IMG/VR virus record: IMGVR_UViG_3300036766_001793
Coordinates: 101,485 to 165,484 of that record
Length of the DNA stretch: 64,000 nt
Strand: one strand, 5' to 3'
DNA from: a virus
Position 1 is the stretch's first letter. Every line of letters begins with the position of its first letter. Position numbers and translations under genes: made by a program. The notes under the pieces are model-generated. The model was given only the letters and a program-made list of their open reading frames with translations. It made no database searches and was not told where the DNA came from. This document shows, in pieces, positions 22,364 to 30,025 of the stretch.

Positions 22364-22873
22364 CTAAGCCATCTTCTCGGTCCGAGGGGCCCTCTTCCCC
22401 TTGGCGGCGACCGGCTTAGCCACCTCGACGGGCGACCAACTGGCGGCGTCCCAGCCCGCCACGAGCGTCTCCTCCACGTAGTCTAGGCCCGCTTCCTCGA
22501 GGCCCCGCTCATCAACGCTCGGGGCTGGCCCGGGGCCATCAGCTCCGTTTGCCGTCGTTGGCTTCGCCCAAGGGGAAGCTGAGTCGAGGGCTGGGGACTC
22601 GTCGAACAGGCCCGATTCAGCTACGCCAATGAAGTAGGCGGAGCCGAGCCTGTTCGTCGAGAACCCCCACTCCTCGTTGTTCCAGAGGAGGAGCGACTCG
22701 ATCTTCCCGACCGGGACCTGGCTGTCGATGATCTCTCCCTGGGCGGTGAAGTCGCCGGCAGAGGCGAGGACCAGGAAGTCCCCCGCGTCCGTCTTGCGCT
22801 CCCCGACCACCTCCCCGGAGACGACGCCGGCTCCCCTGAGGATGATCACCACGAACCCGCTGATTTCTGTCAT
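22364..22873 (-). CDS. hypothetical protein, 169 aa
   Basis: The product starts at ATG 22873. Hydrophobic N-terminal strands (SGFVVIILRGAGVVSGEVVGER) are followed by an acidic middle and a Lys/Ala-rich tail (KPVAAKGKRAPRTEKMA). It may be a beta-rich structural protein; not recognised. Confidence 0.6.
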   Translation of the reverse strand: MTEISGFVVIILRGAGVVSGEVVGERKTDAGDFLVLASAGDFTAQGEIIDSQVPVGKIESLLLWNNEEWGFSTNRLGSAYFIGVAESGLFDESPALDSASPWAKPTTANGADGPGPAPSVDERGLEEAGLDYVEETLVAGWDAASWSPVEVAKPVAAKGKRAPRTEKMA

Positions 22874-22886
22874 GCCCTAGTACCCC

Positions 22887-23126
22887 TTACTCCTCGTCGA
22901 ACTGCACCCCGGCGGACAGGTCATTCCCTGGCACGTCGGGGGCGTCCTTAACTGATGCTATCGTGAGGGCCACGTTCCCCGCCAGTTGGTACGAGGCCGC
23001 GGCGTCCTTCCACTGGCCGGCCTGCGAGGCGAGCTTGCCGTTCTCCATGAAGCTCTCGAACACCCGGGCAAGCCTCTCCGACACCTCCGCCTTCGTCGGG
23101 CCGAGGGCCTTCGTCTCCTCTGTCAT
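22887..23126 (-). CDS. small helical protein
   Basis: The 79-residue product starts at an ATG overlapping the upstream stop (AAATGA). It predicts two helices (AEVSERLARVFESFMENGKL and DAAASYQLAGNVALTIASV) with an acidic tail. Function unknown. Confidence 0.55.
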   Translation of the reverse strand: MTEETKALGPTKAEVSERLARVFESFMENGKLASQAGQWKDAAASYQLAGNVALTIASVKDAPDVPGNDLSAGVQFDEE

Positions 23127-23482
23127 TTCCCCAACACGTCCTGGATTGAGAAGCTCCTCTCGTTGAGGGCTGCCCTCCATGCGGCGGCCGCGACTATCCT
23201 GAAGATGAGCTGATTCACCCGGTCGAGGCTCCTTTCGAACGGCTGCCCGCGGCCGGCGTCGCTGACGACCGACTGGTAGATGGCGGTCATGTTGGCCTTG
23301 AGCGCTCGGTTGAGTGAGTAGTCCTTCTCGAGCCATGCCCTGAGGGAGGGCTCCTCTCTCTCGAGGTGCTCCAACGCCTCGTCGACCCACAGGTCTGCCG
23401 CGCGGATCTCTACCAGGGCCCCATGGTCCAGCTGCTGCCTCAGCAGCCTAGCGAACACCCCTCTTGCCGAGGCAGCAGGCAC
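23123..23482 (-). CDS. hypothetical helical protein, 119 aa
   Basis: The frame starts at GTG 23482 behind AGGGGGG, downstream of a consensus TATAAT at 23504-23509. The product is helical and charged (EIRAADLWVDEALEHLEREE, then NQLIFRIVAAAAWRAALNE). Its end overlaps the next ATG. Function unknown. Confidence 0.6.
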   Translation of the reverse strand: MPAASARGVFARLLRQQLDHGALVEIRAADLWVDEALEHLEREEPSLRAWLEKDYSLNRALKANMTAIYQSVVSDAGRGQPFERSLDRVNQLIFRIVAAAAWRAALNERSFSIQDVLGK

Positions 23483-23503
23483 TTCAACACCCCCCTAGCA
23501 CAG

Positions 23504-23509
23504 ATTATA
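23504..23509 (-). promoter_or_regulatory. TATAAT -10 box
   Basis: GGTATAAT is a perfect -10 hexamer 22 bases before the GTG at 23482, overlapping the stop of the upstream gene. There is no -35 hexamer at the usual distance, consistent with the other GGTANNNT boxes. Confidence 0.6.
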
Positions 23510-23858
23510 CCGTCCTGGACTCAAGCCACCGCTCCAGTCGGCAGATTCTGATGTCCCTCTCCTGGATTATCGTGCTGAGCCTCACTATCTCGATTTCCTT
23601 CTCCATGACGAGGGCCTCGAGCCTGGAGATCTCTGCCCTTGACTCCTCCTTGGCCTGGGCTATCTCCTCTCGGAGGCTGTTGACCTGCTCGTTGAGGAAG
23701 TCCCGCTGCTTCTGGCTCTCCTGCCAGAGGTCTGTGGCGTCGGAGGTCGCTATCCTCCCCGAGGACGTCCTCCTGGCGGCGAAAAAGGCAAAAATGGGAG
23801 CCATCACGACCCCGAGTATTCCAAGCGCTACTGGCCACCACGCGTCAATCACGCCCAT
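23505..23858 (-). CDS. membrane-anchored coiled-coil protein
   Basis: The 117-residue product starts at ATG 23856-23858, overlapping the upstream stop (TGATG). One N-terminal membrane helix (WWPVALGILGVVMAPIFAFFA) is followed by Arg residues and a long coiled coil (EQVNSLREEIAQAKEE, then RLEALVMEKEIEIVRLSTI). The layout resembles small phage membrane proteins such as DUF2746 or spanin-like components; with the gene before it, it could form a lysis-related pair, but no endolysin is visible in this window. Confidence 0.6.
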   Translation of the reverse strand: MGVIDAWWPVALGILGVVMAPIFAFFAARRTSSGRIATSDATDLWQESQKQRDFLNEQVNSLREEIAQAKEESRAEISRLEALVMEKEIEIVRLSTIIQERDIRICRLERWLESRTV

Positions 23859-24070
23859 CAAGACAGCCGCCCTGAGGGGATAACCAGCCCGGCGAGGTAA
23901 GCAAGCGACAGGAGAGCCCACGACCCGGCGACAGCCAGCCACCCCAGGGTGAGAAGAACCACAAGGTTAGCCCCCATGGTGCCGGCCAAAGCCACAGAAA
24001 TGGGGACCAGGTTCCTCAGATGGAACCTACGCCATGAGTCGCATCCACGCCGAAAGTTCCCTGTGGCCAT
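23858..24070 (-). CDS. small two-helix membrane protein, holin-like
   Basis: The 70-residue product starts at ATG 24070 (a GTG immediately before it is an alternative). A basic N-terminus is followed by two hydrophobic segments (VPISVALAGTMGANLVVLL and GSWALLSLAYLAGLVI) with a short turn. Size and topology fit a holin or holin-like protein. It is translationally coupled to the membrane coiled-coil gene. No sequence-family match is claimed. Confidence 0.5.
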   Translation of the reverse strand: MATGNFRRGCDSWRRFHLRNLVPISVALAGTMGANLVVLLTLGWLAVAGSWALLSLAYLAGLVIPSGRLS

Positions 24071-24108
24071 CACCCATTATTCCCGCAGGACGACGGTTTC
24101 GGGGGCCC

Positions 24109-24321
24109 TCACTCGACCGCTATTCTCGGCCCCAGATCCACTATCGGAGAGACCGCCAGCTCGAACAGGTCCCCCACCAGCGGCGCCGAGTCCGGACGAA
24201 CCTGCATAGAGAGCTGCACCGCCCCGTCCAGGCTCCGGCAGGACACCATCACTAGCTCCTCGCCCGGCGGCTGCTGGGCCCTCATGAGGGTGGTCTGAAA
24301 CACCCTCACCTGGACGGTCAC
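24109..24321 (-). CDS. small beta-rich hypothetical protein
   Basis: The 70-residue product starts at GTG 24321, overlapping the stop of the exonuclease gene (GTGA). It is rich in strands (VQVRVFQTTL, EELVMVSCRSL, LFELAVSPIVDLG). Function unknown. Confidence 0.55.
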   Translation of the reverse strand: MTVQVRVFQTTLMRAQQPPGEELVMVSCRSLDGAVQLSMQVRPDSAPLVGDLFELAVSPIVDLGPRIAVE

Positions 24322-24959
24322 AGCACGAGCTCCTCCGGCTCGGCGGCCGGGGAGTCTGGCGTGCTGGACGCGTCAATCGATCCCTGAGTCGATGAGTTGA
24401 CGGACCTCCCACGGAGCATGGCGATGCACCTCTGGAGGTGCTCCGCCTGGGCGACGCAGTCGTTGAGCGCGTTGTGACCGCCGCCTCTGGTGTCGGCGTT
24501 GGGGAGCTTGGCCCCGGCGAGCCTGAAGACGGTCCTGGTGTCGTTGCAGTCCCAGAACTCCCACGGAGGCTTGTGGCCTATCCTGGCGTACGCCTCGGAG
24601 ATGATGGGGATGTCGAACGTGGCCCCGTGGCTCCAGACGCACGTCTTGTACCTGACGGCGTGGGACTTGTACCACGAGCTGAAGGCGGAGAGCACCTGCC
24701 CGACGGGCTCTGGCCTGGGGTCCGTCAGCGCCCGCCTAGCCGCGTCCTCCTTGCCGAACCACCACATCACCGTGGAGCCGTCCACCCTCAGGCCTAGATC
24801 TATGCAGGACTGGGCGTCGACGTTCCTGTAGAACGCCCTCTGGCCACCAAAGGGCACTCCGTCTGAGAACGGGTCGAACGCCACGGCTCCTATCGAGAGG
24901 AAGGCGGTGTCGCCCCGCGTCCCAAGGGTCTCGAGGTCGACCATAATGTCAAGAGGCAT
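24318..24959 (-). CDS. 3'-5' exonuclease, Rv2179c-like DEDDh
   Basis: The 213-residue product has MVDLETLG near the N-terminus (Asp and Glu ligands), the TVMWW motif characteristic of the Rv2179c-like/DexA group, SHGATFDIPIISEAY in the middle and HNALNDCVAQAEH near the C-terminus, giving a full DEDDh set. It should degrade RNA or DNA 3' ends in a metal-dependent manner. The start at ATG 24957-24959 has AAGGAG seven bases upstream. It is placed next to RuvC and the RNA-repair genes. Confidence 0.85.
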   Translation of the reverse strand: MPLDIMVDLETLGTRGDTAFLSIGAVAFDPFSDGVPFGGQRAFYRNVDAQSCIDLGLRVDGSTVMWWFGKEDAARRALTDPRPEPVGQVLSAFSSWYKSHAVRYKTCVWSHGATFDIPIISEAYARIGHKPPWEFWDCNDTRTVFRLAGAKLPNADTRGGGHNALNDCVAQAEHLQRCIAMLRGRSVNSSTQGSIDASSTPDSPAAEPEELVL

Positions 24960-24993
24960 CCGCGGCTCCTTAGCTCGATTGGCTGCACCTTCT

Positions 24994-24999
24994 AGGATA
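24994..24999 (-). promoter_or_regulatory. TATCCT -10-like box
   Basis: CGGTATCCT lies 35 bases before the exonuclease ATG, after the stop of RuvC, and matches the GGTANNNT word. Confidence 0.4.
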
Positions 25000-25015
25000 C
25001 CGGCATTTCTGCGTT

Positions 25016-25480
25016 CTACACCAGACCGAGCCTAACCACGTCGGCAATCCACAGGGCGTCTGCCTCGTTGTCGTCGGAGACCTTGATCCCCCATTTAGCC
25101 TCGGCAGCAGACACCATCTCGCCCTTCCCAGCATTGCCCCGCCCTGTGCCGTGCCGCTTGGCAGTCCCAACCGGGACGCCGGCGTACGGGACCCCGAGCT
25201 CCTCGCACACCCGCGTGACCGTGGCGACGACCCCGCCGTAGATGTGGGCGGCGTCCGTCCCCATGTGCCGACGGACCTCCTCGAACCCCACCACCGTCTC
25301 AGCTGGGTCGGAGAGCAGCTCCCTGACGTGGCGGTCGAGCCTGACGAACCTCATCCCGGCCCCGTCGAATCTGCCGCCAGAGAGCCTCCAGGTGCCGCTG
25401 GCGACCCTGAGGCCTGATTCGTCGAGGACCGCCCACCCACAGTTCATTCCAGGGTCTATGCCGACATATCTCTTCACCAC
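25016..25480 (-). CDS. ruvC: RuvC-like Holliday junction resolvase
   Basis: The 154-residue product has the RNase H fold acidic residues of RuvC: YVGIDPG at the N-terminus, VVGFEEVRRHMG in the middle and DDNEADALWIADVV at the end, with the Lys/Gly-rich segment GTAKRHGTGRGNAGK between them. It should resolve branched recombination intermediates before packaging. Translation starts at GTG 25480 without a Shine-Dalgarno sequence; TACAGT ends six bases upstream. It follows the RNA-repair cassette. Confidence 0.9.
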   Translation of the reverse strand: MVKRYVGIDPGMNCGWAVLDESGLRVASGTWRLSGGRFDGAGMRFVRLDRHVRELLSDPAETVVGFEEVRRHMGTDAAHIYGGVVATVTRVCEELGVPYAGVPVGTAKRHGTGRGNAGKGEMVSAAEAKWGIKVSDDNEADALWIADVVRLGLV

Positions 25481-25482
25481 GC

Positions 25483-25845
25483 CTATACTGTACCCTGAAG
25501 ACCATCCCTCCCAATCTCCGTCGGCCCCACCCCCATTCGTTCAGCCCTCTCCCTCGCCGCATTTTCCCGCCACTTGGTCTCCTGCTCTGCGTTAAGTCTG
25601 TTCATCCTGTCCCACGGATCCTCGTCTATGTAAAGAGTGAAGCACACACAGCAAACGTGCTCTCCGTCCAGGGTCCCGCCGTACATGCCGGAGTGCGGGA
25701 CGAAGCAAACGACCCCGTCCTCCCTAAGGAATAGCGAGCCTACCTCGGCGGGTCCGAGCTCGGCGGGCCACGCGTCTTGACGGCTCCTGCACATCTCGCA
25801 GATCGCTCGCGGGAGCTCGACCGGGTAGCGGCACTTCTTCTTCAT
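25483..25845 (-). CDS. Zn-binding hypothetical protein
   Basis: The 120-residue product starts at an ATG overlapping the polynucleotide-kinase stop (TAATG). It has two cysteine pairs (CEMC and CCVC) separated by about 50 residues, likely forming one zinc site, and a charged C-terminal helix (NRLNAEQETKWRENAARE). The long overlapping frame that extends upstream is a shadow of the kinase gene. Function unknown. Confidence 0.65.
   Translation of the reverse strand: MKKKCRYPVELPRAICEMCRSRQDAWPAELGPAEVGSLFLREDGVVCFVPHSGMYGGTLDGEHVCCVCFTLYIDEDPWDRMNRLNAEQETKWRENAARERAERMGVGPTEIGRDGLQGTV
25487..25492 (-). promoter_or_regulatory. TACAGT -10 box, leaderless type
   Basis: GGGTACAGT ends six bases before the GTG of ruvC and overlaps the end of the upstream gene. 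Confidence 0.5.
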
Positions 25846-26741
25846 TAGAAGTTGCCCTCGGCGACCTGGAGGCAGGTCAGCCCGAGCGACCGCCAGAGCT
25901 CTACCACCTGGTTGCGGTCGTCTAGGACGAAGTGGACGTTGAACTTCCCCCTCACGTGGGCGTCGAAGAGCTCTGCCTTGACCACAGCGTCCTTCCTGCT
26001 GTCCCCGCCCTTCCTCATGTGGAGCTCGTAGTGGTGCCCGAAGTGCTTCTCCAGGAAGTCGACGGTCTGCCGCCGATAGAGGTCCTCGCGGCCCGACATG
26101 AAGATGATGTCTGGCGCGGCCGCACACAGAAGCGACTCCAGAAGGAGGAGGACCGGCGCGTTTGGGGTGTCGAGGTGGGCCGTGGCCGCGTTGTACGGGC
26201 TGCGGTGGTTCAGGCCGCATCCGCACCCGTGCCGCTGGCAGAAGAGCGCCACGGTCCCGTCCAAGTCGCATAGCACGGCCCAGGGGAGCCCGGGGGTCTC
26301 TCTGTACGGCTCCAGCTCCCATGGGGTGCCGATGAACCGCCTGGCCATGTCCCTGATGACCGCCTCGCCGACTGGCCTCGCCCGGCGGGAGTCCCTGGCG
26401 ATCGCCTCCTCCACCTCCACGTCGAAGCGCTTCACCTCGACCCGCGCCCCGAACGGCCTCGCGATCTCGTACATCCTGCGGATGTGCTTGTCCTCGAAGT
26501 TCGTGTCGTCCACGATGGCGCTCTTCCCGTCGACGAGGGCATCGGCCACGAGGCGGTCCCTCTCGGGGATCACCACCTCGCGCTCCTTGTGCTTGCTCCA
26601 CCCAGTTGGGAGGAGCCGCTCGCGGATGTCGTCCTTGTTCACGCGCACCCAAGCGCCGGGGTCGCTGGCCACCAGCCCCCTCGCGAAGGTGGACTTCCCG
26701 CTCGCCGGGAGCCCCTGGAGCACGAGTATCGTCTGGGTCAT
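25845..26741 (-). CDS. pseT: polynucleotide 5'-kinase/3'-phosphatase
   Basis: The 298-residue product has an N-terminal kinase P loop GLPASGKST (10-18) and a C-terminal HAD phosphatase motif DLDGTVALF (159-167), with FMSGREDLYR and VLDDRNQVV as later HAD motifs. This is the T4 Pnkp domain order. It prepares cleaved RNA ends (5' phosphate, 3' hydroxyl) for ligation. It is coupled to the nucleotidyltransferase gene (ATGA), which overlaps the RNA ligase gene, so the three form one repair operon. Confidence 0.92.
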   Translation of the reverse strand: MTQTILVLQGLPASGKSTFARGLVASDPGAWVRVNKDDIRERLLPTGWSKHKEREVVIPERDRLVADALVDGKSAIVDDTNFEDKHIRRMYEIARPFGARVEVKRFDVEVEEAIARDSRRARPVGEAVIRDMARRFIGTPWELEPYRETPGLPWAVLCDLDGTVALFCQRHGCGCGLNHRSPYNAATAHLDTPNAPVLLLLESLLCAAAPDIIFMSGREDLYRRQTVDFLEKHFGHHYELHMRKGGDSRKDAVVKAELFDAHVRGKFNVHFVLDDRNQVVELWRSLGLTCLQVAEGNF

Positions 26742-27430
26742 GTGAAGAACCGCCTCCGCACCTTGATGATGAAGTCGTTGACCGGCTGGTAGTCCGTCCT
26801 CTTGCCGCCGTTATCGGCGTAGGCTCGGTCCAGCTGGACCTCTTGGGAGCCGCAAATGCTCTCAACCTCCCGGAGGTCGAACGTGGATTTGTCGTCCCGC
26901 CACGCCAGGAGGGTGGGCTCGATTGCGGTGCCCACGACGCTGAGCTCGAAGTCGCCGGTCTCGAGGAGCCGGCGAGCATTGTAGAGCGTCCGCAGCCACG
27001 CCATCGCGTACTTCCGCCCTTTCGCCTCAGTCCCCTCGAACATCCTGCGCCTCTGGGACTGCCCGTATCCCCTGAAGGCCTGGTAGACCCTCTCGCTGCT
27101 CCAGACGTGGGGGAACAGCGAGACCATCTCCCTGCCGAGCCCCGTCGTGCCGGCCAGCTGCGGGGCCCTCATGACCTCGAGAATGCTGGGGTTGCTCTTC
27201 GTCGCGAGGTGCAGGAAGTGTCCGACCTCGAACTCCGCGGAGTCGGCGGCGGGCTCCGCCTGCCCCAGCGGCCGCGACGCTTTGGGGGTCCGGTACTCGG
27301 CCTGGCTGCCGAGGACGAAGAACTGGGCCGTGTCTGTGACGTAGACCGCTTTCAGGTCAGTGTCAGAGTCCGGCCTCTCGAGCCCATGCGCCCGGCTGCC
27401 CACGAGGGCGTTGAGTATGGTGTGCCTCAT
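26738..27430 (-). CDS. RlaP-like nucleotidyltransferase of RNA repair
   Basis: The 230-residue product has the polymerase-beta type nucleotidyltransferase signature GSRAHGL (11-17) followed by DSDTDLK (21-27), as in the RlaP family that is genomically linked to RNA ligases. A conserved Tyr/Arg helix region (KYAMAWLRTLYNARRLLETG) follows. It probably adds or replaces nucleotides at broken RNA ends before sealing. It lies between the Pnkp and RNA ligase genes with overlaps on both sides, which strengthens the assignment. Confidence 0.85.
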   Translation of the reverse strand: MRHTILNALVGSRAHGLERPDSDTDLKAVYVTDTAQFFVLGSQAEYRTPKASRPLGQAEPAADSAEFEVGHFLHLATKSNPSILEVMRAPQLAGTTGLGREMVSLFPHVWSSERVYQAFRGYGQSQRRRMFEGTEAKGRKYAMAWLRTLYNARRLLETGDFELSVVGTAIEPTLLAWRDDKSTFDLREVESICGSQEVQLDRAYADNGGKRTDYQPVNDFIIKVRRRFFT

Positions 27431-28590
27431 TCTTTCCCCTCGTCATCGAACATTTCCAGTTCCCCGAATGGCCTGGTGGCCTTCGGCCTGACCCTCGCCC
27501 ACAGCCTGTCCCGCGGGGTGGCCCCGACGGTCCGGTAGTCCTTCCCGTCAAGCATCCCCATCGCGAGGTCGAACTCGGCCGAGTTCGCCTTCATCCACCT
27601 CGCCAGCTCACCGCGATTCCCACGCCCGACGGCGGCGAGCCCGTCCCCGAGGGACCCCTCGGCGGCCGCGAGCTTCTCCTCCACGGCGGCCGTCAGGCCG
27701 GCGACTATGCCCTGCGCCCACGAGTAGTACTCGTCCGGCGTGTTGTCCATGAACCGCCAGACCTCGCCCTCGCCCTGGTGCCTGATGATGTCCCAGACCG
27801 TCCTGGCGGTGAGTTCCGTGATAGCCCGGTGGAGCCTCACGTAATCGTCGAACTTCACCTTCAGCCTGAGGCCGGGCCCGGTGTACCTGAGGACGAAGCC
27901 CTCCTTGTTGGGGGCCTCCAGCAGCTTGAGGTCGAGCGGGTTGTCGGTGGACGCCAGGGTCGCGAAGAACTCGGGGACGTCCGGCCAGACGGACGCGTCC
28001 GGCGGGACGTCCCATCCCTGGTCCGTGTGGACGGACCCGAGGTAGACGAGGCGCTCCTCGCGGCCGTAGTCCACCACGACCCGGTTCTCCGGGTAGACGA
28101 TCTCGAATAGGTGCGTGAAGTCGTGGGCGAGCCCGTCCAGGCGCGCCGCGTACCTGGGCTCGCGTATCATCTCGGAGGCCCTGAGGGCCTGGTCGGACGC
28201 GAACGACCCGCGGGTCGCTATCCACGGCTCCCCCTGGTCGTCGCGGTACAGGATCCCAAGAGACCCGTCCACCTTCTCCCAGACCTCGTACGGGCCGTCC
28301 GGCAGGGGCCCGTGGTGCTCCTCGAAGTTGAAGAACTTCACGAAGGGCCTGGCGACCACCCGTCCCCCGGGGCGCGTGATGAGCCCGCGGGACATCAAGA
28401 TCTCCCTCGTCCACAGCCTCTCGAACTGGGCCTTCTGGGTGTAGTTCCAAATGAGGAGGCTCGAGGTCGGGTGCTCGTTGCAGGAGAGGTACCCATCGGC
28501 CTCGAGCCGCCTCATCTCCGCCATGTCGACTTCCCCGGCCTCCGCCGATCTGGCCAGCCCGGCCTCTTCCTTGGTCCGCATCTTCGCCAT
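27427..28590 (-). CDS. rnlA: T4 Rnl1-like RNA ligase
   Basis: The 387-residue product has the nucleotidyltransferase motif EKVDGSLG with Lys106 as adenylation site, LFEIVYPENR (motif IIIa-like), EGFVLRY (motif IV) and LKVKFDDYV (motif V), plus an Rnl1-like N-terminal segment (LIWNYTQKAQFERLW). It should seal RNA breaks such as anticodon-loop cuts in tRNAs. The start at ATG 28590 was chosen because TATCAT ends six bases upstream; the longer frame overlaps the glycosylase gene. Confidence 0.92.
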   Translation of the reverse strand: MAKMRTKEEAGLARSAEAGEVDMAEMRRLEADGYLSCNEHPTSSLLIWNYTQKAQFERLWTREILMSRGLITRPGGRVVARPFVKFFNFEEHHGPLPDGPYEVWEKVDGSLGILYRDDQGEPWIATRGSFASDQALRASEMIREPRYAARLDGLAHDFTHLFEIVYPENRVVVDYGREERLVYLGSVHTDQGWDVPPDASVWPDVPEFFATLASTDNPLDLKLLEAPNKEGFVLRYTGPGLRLKVKFDDYVRLHRAITELTARTVWDIIRHQGEGEVWRFMDNTPDEYYSWAQGIVAGLTAAVEEKLAAAEGSLGDGLAAVGRGNRGELARWMKANSAEFDLAMGMLDGKDYRTVGATPRDRLWARVRPKATRPFGELEMFDDEGKE

Positions 28591-28594
28591 GGGC

Positions 28595-29035
28595 TTATGA
28601 TACCTCATCAGTACAACTTTGTACACCCAAGGCCCAGGAGACGTACTTCATGAGCTCCTTGTCGGTCGCGCCCTCGGCCAGGTCGCCCCTGATGAACGTG
28701 TTGTAGCTGTCAGCCGCGTACTTGCCCACGCCCGGGAGCTCCCGCACATCCTGGCTGGGCAGCCAGTCCAGGAACGCCCGGCTCATCCTGATTATCAGCC
28801 CCGACCTGCGGTTCTGGAGGCCGAGGGACTGGAGCATCGCCGCCATCTCCCCCTGGGGGGCGGAGGCCGCCTGCTCGGGCTCGGGCCACGTGGCGAAGAA
28901 GGTCCATATGACCGGCCTGACCTGCCTGATGCTCGTCTGGTTGAGGCACATGCATGCGACCAGAAGCCTCCAGGGCTCCCACCTCAGGTCCTCCTGGATC
29001 AGGCCCAGCGGGGAGCGGCGCGTCGGGGTGTCCAC
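28595..29035 (-). CDS. MBD4-like HhH-GPD DNA glycosylase
   Basis: The 146-residue product has CMCLNQTSIRQVRPVIWTFF in the N-terminal half, a helix-hairpin-helix LPGVGKYAADSY and a catalytic-Asp context TDKELMKYVSW, closely resembling the glycosylase domain of MBD4, which removes T or U from G mismatches. There is no Fe-S cysteine cluster. It would repair deaminated (modified) cytosine. It starts at GTG 29035 with TACCAT six bases upstream and precedes the RNA-repair operon. Confidence 0.85.
   Translation of the reverse strand: MDTPTRRSPLGLIQEDLRWEPWRLLVACMCLNQTSIRQVRPVIWTFFATWPEPEQAASAPQGEMAAMLQSLGLQNRRSGLIIRMSRAFLDWLPSQDVRELPGVGKYAADSYNTFIRGDLAEGATDKELMKYVSWALGVQSCTDEVS
28597..28602 (-). 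promoter_or_regulatory. TATCAT -10 box, leaderless type
   Basis: AGGTATCAT ends six bases before the RNA ligase ATG at 28590, overlapping the end of the glycosylase gene. Confidence 0.55.
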
Positions 29036-29041
29036 GCGGGT

Positions 29042-29047
29042 ATGGTA
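29042..29047 (-). promoter_or_regulatory. TACCAT -10 box, leaderless type
   Basis: CCGGTACCAT ends six bases before the glycosylase GTG at 29035. Confidence 0.6.
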
Positions 29048-29051
29048 CCGG

Positions 29052-29333
29052 TCAGCCCTCGAAGTACCCGATCAGCTCCCAGTCCAGCAGGCTGATGTAC
29101 TCCACGCCGCCGACGGTGTTCCTGTGACCGGTCCCGTAGGGGGGGAAGAGGACGGTCATCCCCTCCCTCAGCTCCCTGATCCTGACGGTCGGGCCGATCG
29201 ACTCCACCGTCCCCGTGGAGACGTTGTCCATCTTCATCCTTGGGATGATGACCCCGTGCCTCCCCGCCACCCTCTCCCCGGGCGGGGTGATCCTGACGAG
29301 AATGAAATTATTCATGGCCTGCTTCTTAAGCAT
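29052..29333 (-). CDS. GroES-like co-chaperonin
   Basis: The 93-residue product has the Cpn10 layout: NNFILVRITPP, a mobile-loop-like segment AGRHGVIIPRMKM, TGTVESIGP, GMTVLFPPYGTG, and a final YISLLDWELIGYFEG. It may help the host GroEL fold phage proteins, as gp31 does in T4. The first ATG (29333) overlaps the end of the preceding decayed frame; the ATG at 29315 is an equally possible start. A second GroES-like gene lies at 35815. Confidence 0.8.
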   Translation of the reverse strand: MLKKQAMNNFILVRITPPGERVAGRHGVIIPRMKMDNVSTGTVESIGPTVRIRELREGMTVLFPPYGTGHRNTVGGVEYISLLDWELIGYFEG

Positions 29334-29418
29334 ACATCCGTCTTCTTCCCTTCATTGCAAGAGAGCTTACCTCACCATCGAAGTACCCAGCCAAGTAAGC
29401 CAACTCTATAGGAGTCGT
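29326..29418 (-). pseudogene. LAGLIDADG homing-endonuclease remnant
   Basis: About 30 codons read PIELAYLAGYFDGE, a canonical first LAGLIDADG motif as found at the N-terminus of free-standing homing endonucleases, and then stop. The stretch is visibly poorer in G+C than its surroundings. It has no second motif and no credible start, so it is best read as the leftover of an inserted endonuclease gene. Confidence 0.6.
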
Positions 29419-29612
29419 CAGTCTCTCCAAATCTGGTCCCACACTTTCTCCAGGTGCAGCCCCTCGGCGCCGCACTTCTTGCACAGCCCGGCCCTGCCTA
29501 TGCAGTTCGGGTGCCTCATGAGCGTGTCTCGCGGCAGCTTGACCGCCCTCCCGCCCTCTATCACCCAGTGGTGCGCGCACCCCCTGGGACCCCCCTCAGT
29601 TTGCTCTTCCAT
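29418..29612 (-). CDS. small Zn-ribbon-like protein
   Basis: The 64-residue product has the pattern CAHHW..., HPNC and CKKCG, consistent with one zinc site, and a basic middle. It starts at ATG 29610-29612. Function unknown; its stop is followed directly by the endonuclease remnant. Confidence 0.6.
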   Translation of the reverse strand: MEEQTEGGPRGCAHHWVIEGGRAVKLPRDTLMRHPNCIGRAGLCKKCGAEGLHLEKVWDQIWRD

Positions 29613-29617
29613 TCACC

Positions 29618-30025
29618 CTACCGGCCGAAGGCTCTCTGGAGCCTGGCTTCCACTGTCTTCCCCCACCCGGGGAGGTTCCTGTCGACGGCGCCCTGCAGGA
29701 AGCGCCTGGGCCGGGCCCCCGCGGTCACGCGCGGCGGCCGGCGGCCCGGCCTCCTCACGAATATGCTGGCGCTCGACACGGACTGCGGCCTGGCGGGGCC
29801 GCCCCTCGGCCTGGCGAGCCCCCAGTCGCCGTGCTCCACGGAGAAGGCGTACGGCGCCGTGTACCCGATCTCGACCCCGTTGCTGAGCCGCCTTATGTAC
29901 CCTGACCTCTTCAGGCGGCCTGTCCTGACCGGGACGTCGCGCTGGCTGTCCCTGAAGACCGCCGCGCCGAGGTCCTGTATCCCCCTCACCAGCTCCTGCT
30001 CCAGGCGGTCCGCGAAGCTCGGCAT
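29618..30025 (-). CDS. HK97 gp10-like head-tail completion protein
   Basis: The 135-residue product starts at an ATG overlapping the upstream stop. It contains DVPVRTGRLKRSGYI, an IGYTAPYAFSVEHG strand pair and a C-terminal RFLQGAVDRNL helix, the usual pattern of HK97 gp10-like tail-completion/minor virion proteins (VPVDTGxLxxS, YAxxVExG). A long basic loop lies between. Its position downstream of the portal gene agrees with a connector role. Confidence 0.75.
   Translation of the reverse strand: MPSFADRLEQELVRGIQDLGAAVFRDSQRDVPVRTGRLKRSGYIRRLSNGVEIGYTAPYAFSVEHGDWGLARPRGGPARPQSVSSASIFVRRPGRRPPRVTAGARPRRFLQGAVDRNLPGWGKTVEARLQRAFGR

Noticed and set aside
25483-26979. A 498-residue minus frame covering the polynucleotide-kinase gene
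   Set aside because: Only its last 120 residues look like a real protein; the upstream part is Arg/Pro-rich shadow of the kinase in another frame.
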